From Saccoglossus kowalevskii (taxonomy: Eukaryota; Hemichordata; Enteropneusta; Harrimaniidae), in assembly GCF_000003605.2 (NCBI RefSeq), contig NW_003158760.1, forward strand, positions 12,298 through 23,219: a stretch of DNA of 10,922 bases, written 5' to 3'. Both the position numbers and the translations under genes were made by a program. Positions 5,930 through 10,922 of the stretch are shown here, piece by piece (position 1 is the first letter of the stretch; every line of letters starts with the position of its first letter). The notes beneath the pieces are model-generated. The model worked only from the letters and a program-made list of their open reading frames with translations. It made no database searches and was not told the origin of the DNA.

Positions 5930-7319
5930 CGCTATGGCGTCAAAAGCACTCTTGAAGAAGAAGAAGGAATCGGGGGACCAACTGCGGCTTCTGGAGAGCG
6001 GACTGGCCGTGCCTCCTAAAGAAGTCAAACGACACCCAGTAGAAAACTGTCCGACGTTTTGGGTGCAGTACCTTGGTAAAATGCCCGCCAAGGGGGAATT
6101 TGGGAAAGAGTTCGTCACTGAGCCAGTGGAAACATTATGTAAACTGCGTGAAAAACAGAAATTGCCAAAAACAGCACTGACAATATCACCAAAAGGTTTC
6201 TATTTCATGGACTGTCATGGCCCGTTCGGCAAGGAAAAACATGTTATCATACCAATTCACCTAGTGTGTTACGGGATAGCGGATGCCCAGTATCCTCGTG
6301 TGTTCGCTGTGATAACACGCACGGACTCCGACCCAGACAGCAGCCTGTTCGAGTGCCATGCTTTTCTGTGCGAGAAACGGAAGATTGCACAATTGATAAC
6401 CTACTGGTTGTTGCGAACGCTGTTACGGGTGTTTGAAAATTTACAGCGAAAACGTCATCACCGGAAAAGGCGAGAAAGGCGAAGATTGGAGTCACAGATG
6501 CGTTTGAACTCTTCTGGCTCGGAAACGACATCTTCTAAATCGTCTGCCGAATTGAATCCCCAGTCTCACCCCAGTAGCGAGTATGTTTATTCGGTGATAC
6601 TGGAAGGGTCTGGGGAACAAGGTGCGTCTGTACGAATCTCTCGAGACCGGAGACGAACTCCGGCATATTTTGCGAAAGACGTAAGCCGCGGCCAACTTGA
6701 AGCGGGGCTTGAAGCGTCCAACTCTCCCACCGGGGAACCACCTGTTGAACCAGAACCCAGTATGTTTGATGCTGTACCAAAGGCACATGTTGTGAGACCT
6801 TTGCGTTATGTGTCTGGAGCCACCTCGGAAATAGACGAAATCAATAATCCCCGCTATTTCAAATTCCGAAAAAAGTCCCAGCCGAGAACCCCAATTTACG
6901 AGCGGACCTTTTCAATGGACTGCGATGCTATGTCGACCATTGCTTCGCGATCCAGTGGCGGCAGCGGATCGTTCTCTGAAAGTTCGGCGTGTGACAGCTC
7001 CATATCTGACAATTCGACCGGGAGCAATGGCGAAAAGGATTTTGTTTTCATTAGAATGCTGCAAGACGAGATCAGTTCCCTTGACATCGAGACTGAAACG
7101 AAGGAGAGCGACGCAAACCGAACTTCAAAACAAATCGCACACGATCTTGGTGTCTCGAGCAGGTTGACCGATAAAGACGTTCATCGACGAATTCAAGACT
7201 GGTTGCGTTTGACGCTGAAGCCTGATGACGACGAAGAAAGGTGTGAAAAGCAGAGAACAAGAACTCCAAATGAACCAACGGAAGTCAAAGTTTTAGCGTC
7301 AACGGGAGATTATTTTTGA
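5916..7319 (+). CDS. FAM43/PID1-like PTB-domain adaptor protein
   Basis: This is an intronless frame of 467 codons. Residues about 45-178 form a phosphotyrosine-binding (PTB/PID) domain: first strand FWVQYLGK (48-55), a strand around ALTISPKGFYF (87-97), YGIAD with PRVFAV (119-132), the ECHAF strand (146-150) and the closing helix 154-178. The YxIAD, VFA and CHAx pattern is closest to FAM43A/B and PID1. Human FAM43 genes are also single-exon, and FAM43A is similar in length (about 423 residues). A basic cluster (178-190) follows, then a low-complexity tail with NPRY (311-314), RKKSQP (318-323) and 15 serines in 333-370. PTB proteins bind NPxY tails of membrane receptors, so a cytoplasmic adaptor role is inferred. 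A TGA (5913-5915) directly precedes the first ATG, so the frame cannot extend upstream. ATGs at 5916 and 5922 have T at -3, while GCTATGG at 5934 is strong, so the mature start is probably residue 7 (461 residues). I am sure of PTB and moderately sure of FAM43. Confidence 0.93.
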   Translation: MFMFDAMASKALLKKKKESGDQLRLLESGLAVPPKEVKRHPVENCPTFWVQYLGKMPAKGEFGKEFVTEPVETLCKLREKQKLPKTALTISPKGFYFMDCHGPFGKEKHVIIPIHLVCYGIADAQYPRVFAVITRTDSDPDSSLFECHAFLCEKRKIAQLITYWLLRTLLRVFENLQRKRHHRKRRERRRLESQMRLNSSGSETTSSKSSAELNPQSHPSSEYVYSVILEGSGEQGASVRISRDRRRTPAYFAKDVSRGQLEAGLEASNSPTGEPPVEPEPSMFDAVPKAHVVRPLRYVSGATSEIDEINNPRYFKFRKKSQPRTPIYERTFSMDCDAMSTIASRSSGGSGSFSESSACDSSISDNSTGSNGEKDFVFIRMLQDEISSLDIETETKESDANRTSKQIAHDLGVSSRLTDKDVHRRIQDWLRLTLKPDDDEERCEKQRTRTPNEPTEVKVLASTGDYF

Positions 7320-7620
7320 GTAATATATCACTTAAATATATTTAAAGAATTATATATTTCTAACTTTTATTGACCTTGAAATATACGTATAATGTGCTAG
7401 CTCAATATGTAAATATTTTGTACACTTTTTGTAATTGTGAATGTTTTTAAACTTAAATAATACTCATGAAATCTATCTATGCAACACTATTCTGGCCATT
7501 GATGCCAGATATAGGTTAAGACTGTGGTCGCTTTGAATACTACCCAGACTAGATTGTAATTAGATTTTATCTTGACGACGTGTCAAGTTATTGGACGGTT
7601 TTGACGTCATTGTAAAGATT
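7320..7620 (+). other. Probable 3' untranslated region and flank of the PTB gene
   Basis: The sequence becomes very AT-rich directly after the stop codon, as expected for a 3' UTR. No canonical AATAAA is found close by. The variant AATATA occurs at 7322-7327, and the first clear AATAAA is at 8275-8280, so the transcript end is undetermined. A candidate Pumilio site, a small inverted repeat (CTTGAC, 5-base loop, GTCAAG at 7571-7587) and a full CRE palindrome TGACGTCA (7602-7609) lie here. Confidence 0.5.
7408..7415 (+). promoter_or_regulatory. Candidate Pumilio (PUF) response element
   Basis: TGTAAATA fits the PUF consensus UGUANAUA exactly and lies 89 bases after the stop codon on the sense strand, where such sites act on mRNA stability or translation. 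Being eight bases in AT-rich DNA, it could be chance. Confidence 0.35.
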
Positions 7621-8155
7621 GTTCACAACCACAAGTAATATGGCGTACTCAAATGAGTTTTGTTTAAAAGATTTTCATCGAATCATTTCAATTGTCTGCG
7701 CGAGGGACAGGACATTGAAGCAGACAAACTTGTTAATGCCGGGCATATAGACTCGAACAAGAACTTTAGGAGTAGCACACTGAGCATTGATTGTGCAATT
7801 TGTTTACAATAATTAATTTATTTACATGTTTTTACAATGTACATGTACGGTGTCACAATACAGGGCGACAGACAACAGATTTATGCAATCATGAAAATTG
7901 GTTTGCACCCAAATTTATTTGGTTAGACTTAGTTGATATCTGGAGAAATGGTCACGGTAGGGGTCTCTTGGAAATAAGTATTCCACTTTTTTCTATGCTT
8001 TATGCTTATGCGTCCATTTTGCTGGAAAGAGTCATACAATTTTAGATGGATTTCATCTCCATAAACATAATATATCATGATTTATCGTAAAATGAAAACG
8101 TTGTATTGGCATCAAATATAATAGATTCGCTAGGTTGAATAATGAAAACACCAGT

Positions 8156-8234
8156 GCGCATGCGCTTCGTGTTACCTGTACGTATAGGTAAATCCGGGAC
8201 GTATGCGCCGCGTTCGCCGTTATCGAATCGAACG
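8156..8234. promoter_or_regulatory. 79-bp CpG-dense patch with NRF1-core palindrome
   Basis: Fourteen CpG dinucleotides occur in 79 bases, in a region otherwise nearly free of them. The patch begins with GCGCATGCGC (8156-8165), the palindromic core of the NRF1 site; the outer base on each side departs from the full consensus. CpG density with NRF1 suggests an unmethylated promoter. A short exon on the minus strand (open from 8284 to 8075) is the other possibility, but its translation is not recognisable. Confidence 0.4.
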
Positions 8235-9508
8235 AATAATAATAATTTCTGACAAAACAGTATTTTTATTTTACAATAAATCATATAATATTGTTTTTTT
8301 GTAAAAATATCAATCTAACCTTTTTAAACATGCCCAAAATACTCCAATTTATCCACATTGCATTTTCAACTATCAGACACGTCTTGAATTCATTGAAAGC
8401 CCCCAACAATGTGATATTTCTTGAATGTTGACGAATTATAAGTTAAACCGCCCGAAGCATGGGAAGTTTACGGTAGTTAACATTTTATAATCCTGAATTT
8501 ATGGCTGTTGACCTGTGTGTGCGTTGTGCTTTGGAATGCCAATGTCGTTTAATTGTCATCACATGACACTGTCAATACCAGAGTGAACGCTTCAATGCTT
8601 TCAGAAACACTCTTCAGTCTTAATGTGTCAGTATTGTTAGAGACGGGCGGGAATTTATGCAGCGTGGAAAGAATATGCACGAGAACTTATATTCAATAAG
8701 ATAATCTCAACCAAACAATGCTAAGAATCACGAAGTCTATAGAGTCTATGTAAGAATATACATAAAAACATGTCTATCTATACATACAACTGAAAATGAA
8801 TATGCCTTGATGTAATGAATATTGAATAGTACGGTGTTATGTACTAATGCCATGTGAATTCTACTTACATGTAATTAGTCAACAAAGTATGGGTCTCGAC
8901 TTTTTACATCTCAACCAAAACAACCCAGACAAAATAGAAGACACACTAAATTCCACAGGCTACGTGAGTGCCCACTTGTGTAAACAACAGGCATGCGGTC
9001 TACTTAAGATAAACTATATTTATATACTTTATACATACCGAAACTTTACTGTAAAACTGCAATTAGCGGTTAAAGCAACATTTGCTGCGTCGTTTGCATT
9101 TTTTAAAAATTTTTTGAGCCAAATGACATTTGTATACCTAGACAGCTGGCTATGCACATGCCAACTCGTATCTATACTGCTTGATTATTATGTTTGTTTC
9201 AACGAAGATTGAAATTCATTTCCGACTATGCATTATGTAATTATCATACCTATACGCCATTTGACAGTCAATTGCACCGTTTACTAATTTGTTTCTAGGT
9301 CATTTGATTTCAGTATTTACTAAATACTTGATACATAAAACTGGGAAATAATCACAGTACATGTATCTATTTGAAAGCTCAGGTTTATTACACCGTGTAA
9401 AAGTATATATTGACGAGATATCATATTTCATATTTTCAATTATTATTTATTTATTATTGGCAATATTTGTAACGGTAATTTGTAAGGTGGGTTCAGAAAC
9501 GGAATATA

Positions 9509-9538
9509 AATAAATATTTACGTTTTATAAAAAAAAAA
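9509..9538 (+). mobile_element. Poly(A)-signal plus A10 run, possible retroposed 3' end
   Basis: AATAAA at 9509-9514 is followed 14 bases later by ten consecutive A residues (9529-9538), the arrangement left by a retrotransposed transcript. A weak candidate target duplication is TCATTTG followed by TTT, seen after the tail near 9547 and upstream near 9300. The roughly 200 bases between have no recognisable SINE, LINE or gene sequence, so this may be an ordinary A-tract beside a chance hexamer. Confidence 0.2.
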
Positions 9539-10422
9539 TACACGTTCATTTGGTTTTCATTTCTTTGCCACTTGAAAGTAAATAATTGTTTACATGTCTT
9601 AGCGATCACTCATGGCACAATAACACTATCCCCGTATTTGCTACACCTTCCTAGGACTAGGAGAAGAGACCGACAGATATAGCTTGTACATTTCCACAGT
9701 GAGCAATTGCTTCTAAGCATGGGCTTCGCTTGCTATTGGCGAATATAGTTAGGTTATTCAATTCAGGACATGGAAGGATATAATAGGTATATAATATACT
9801 GCACTGTTCGTCTCGTGAATTATGTAGTTTGTTACATGCGTGAGTCGTTAATGTTAGGAGACGGGGTGAATTACGTTACACAAACTGACTGTATAACATT
9901 GAGTTCTCTCTGCAGAAGTGTCGGAAATGTCGCAAATCACGTCAAATCTGTCAGAATGTGTGTCATTTGTTTAAACGTCAGAAAGTAGTAGGCGCAATCA
10001 GAGCAGTGTAACCTCTAGAGCCTACATAATGCGAGGCATGACTGGGTTGGAACACTGCTATTATACGCAGTTGTGTACGGCTTTTAAATCACGCATGTTT
10101 CAGTATCACTGATTATAGAGAATGTGTATTATAAAAAGGAAACAGAAAGCGAAACTAAACTACGTAAAGCTTGACACGAGACAACTGGTCATTATTTATG
10201 TTGATAAAGTAGTGACTTGTCCTGATGACATACCAATTCGATGACTAACACATGTGACCAACTACTCGTACTGGACGCTTGTCGATAAAGCCATCATACA
10301 AATGATTACCAGTACCCCAGTGTAGTACACAGAATGAATTCCGTGTTTCCACTAATTAAAACTAAACACACTTTTTATGCTATGGTTTATTCAAATTATC
10401 ATGTCCGATAACGTAGGGACAC

Positions 10423-10501
10423 TGTAATGTAATGTAATGTAATGTAATGTAATGTAATGTAATGTAATATACTGTAATGTAATGTACTGTACTGTAATGT
10501 A
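10423..10501. repeat. Pentanucleotide microsatellite (TGTAA)n
   Basis: Nine perfect TGTAA copies run from 10423 to 10467, followed by an interrupted tail in which TGTAA mixes with TGTAC to about 10501. Long pure pentamer runs are prone to length change, so this should be polymorphic between individuals. Confidence 0.95.
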
Positions 10502-10558
10502 GACGTGTAGATTACATATTGGTTCTTATATGACAAGGAGATCAGTCAGGTATGTCAG

Positions 10559-10572
10559 TTGTGATGTCACAA
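10559..10572. repeat. Short inverted repeat at the edge of the 45-bp array
   Basis: TTGTGA, two bases (TG), then TCACAA form a 14-base near-palindrome nine bases before the first full unit of the 45-bp minisatellite. It shares the GTNAC signature of the array (GTCAC at 10566-10570) and may be the remnant of a decayed unit. Confidence 0.45.
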
Positions 10573-10580
10573 ACGCGTAT

Positions 10581-10922
10581 CAATGTGACATGAATGGCAA
10601 CCAAATGGAGTATTGTTACGAAGCTCAATGTGGCATGAATGGTAACGAAATGTACAATTGTTACAAAGCTCAATGTGACATGAATGGTAACGAAATGTAG
10701 TATTGTTACGAAGCTCAATGTGACATGAATGGTAACGAAATGCAGTATTGTTACAAAGCTCAGTGTGACATAAATGGTAACGAAATGCAGTATTGTTACA
10801 AAGCTCAATGTGACATAAATGGTAACGAAATGTAGTATTGTTACAAAGCTCAATGTGACATAAATTGTAACGAAATGCAGTATTGTTACAAAGCTCAATG
10901 TGACATGAATGGTAACGAAATG
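10581..10922. repeat. 45-bp tandem minisatellite, 7.6 units, runs off right edge
   Basis: Units begin at 10581, 10626, 10671, 10716, 10761, 10806, 10851 and 10896 (the last cut by the window end), with no length changes. Each opens CAATGTGACAT and ends TATTGTTACAAAGCT with single-base differences. The two leftmost units are the most diverged, as at an array edge. Three GTNAC pentamers recur per unit at fixed offsets: GTGAC, GTAAC and GTTAC. Because 45 is divisible by 3, one minus-strand frame stays open and would encode a 15-residue repeat with three Val-Thr pairs per unit. It lacks an ATG within the window, and I consider it a by-product of periodicity. Confidence 0.96.

Larger units (their letters stand above)
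7621..10420. other. Long spacer without a recognisable gene
   Basis: AT-rich sequence with no frame resembling a known family. The longest, 8847-9212 (+, 121 codons), starts with ATG but has the Tyr/Ile/Leu-rich, patternless composition of translated AT-rich spacer. Items worth naming are listed separately: a CpG-rich patch at 8156-8234 and a poly(A)-like tail at 9509-9538. Also present are a 10-bp palindrome GTACATGTAC at 7841-7850 and a fifth TCAYRTGA octamer (TCACATGA) at 8559-8566. Confidence 0.6.

Noticed and set aside
5913-5934. PTB gene extending upstream through an in-frame 5' exon
   Set aside because: An in-frame TGA at 5913-5915 directly precedes the first ATG, and no acceptor lies between them.
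6247-6788. Minus-strand frames of 80-98 codons inside the PTB gene
   Set aside because: They are antisense shadows of a well-supported coding sequence.
8847-9212. 121-codon ATG-initiated frame
   Set aside because: Tyr/Ile/Leu-rich translation typical of AT-rich spacer, with no domain, no plausible promoter and no splice evidence.
10542-10898. 118-codon minus-strand frame across the 45-bp array as a membrane repeat protein
   Set aside because: It has no ATG start in the window, and a 45-bp unit keeps any stop-free frame open; the hydrophobic VT pattern simply follows GTNAC repetition.

Overview
The window reads as nuclear DNA from an animal: it is AT-rich and mostly non-coding, with tandem repeats at both ends and one convincing gene, an intronless 467-codon frame encoding a PTB/PID-domain protein of the FAM43/PID1 type. 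There are no operons, Shine-Dalgarno sites, tRNAs or rRNAs. The PTB family restricts it to Metazoa. A lophotrochozoan, perhaps a bivalve mollusc, is my guess from overall texture (short minisatellites, AT-rich spacers, small CpG-rich patches), not something the sequence proves.

Layout. Positions 1-816 are a 34-bp minisatellite (22 good units plus two decayed ones) cut by the left edge, with a higher-order 4-unit pattern inside it. From about 817 to 5900 I find no convincing gene. That stretch holds isolated motif-level signals: an 8-bp x3 tandem, a CTCF-like site, four MiT/TFE-type E-box octamers within 235 bp, a perfect NRF1 site between imperfect inverted repeats, a bulged hairpin, a CArg-box palindrome, and one weak candidate exon near 4346. 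Just upstream of the gene are CSL-, NK2- and POU-like motifs and short upstream ORFs.

The gene occupies 5916-7319 (+), probably translated from the ATG at 5934. It has an N-terminal PTB domain, a basic cluster, and a long low-complexity Ser-rich tail that carries its own NPxY motif. A candidate Pumilio site lies in the 3' flank. From about 7620 to 10420 there is again no recognisable gene: a 79-bp patch with 14 CpGs and an NRF1-core palindrome, a poly(A)-tail-like end, and AT-rich spacer. The right edge has a pentanucleotide microsatellite, then a 45-bp minisatellite running off the window.

I did not find a multi-gene system. The gene most likely acts alone as an adaptor. All regulatory-site calls are motif matches and should be read as leads. 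The two arrays are structurally real, but the long open frames across them are best explained by their periodicity.
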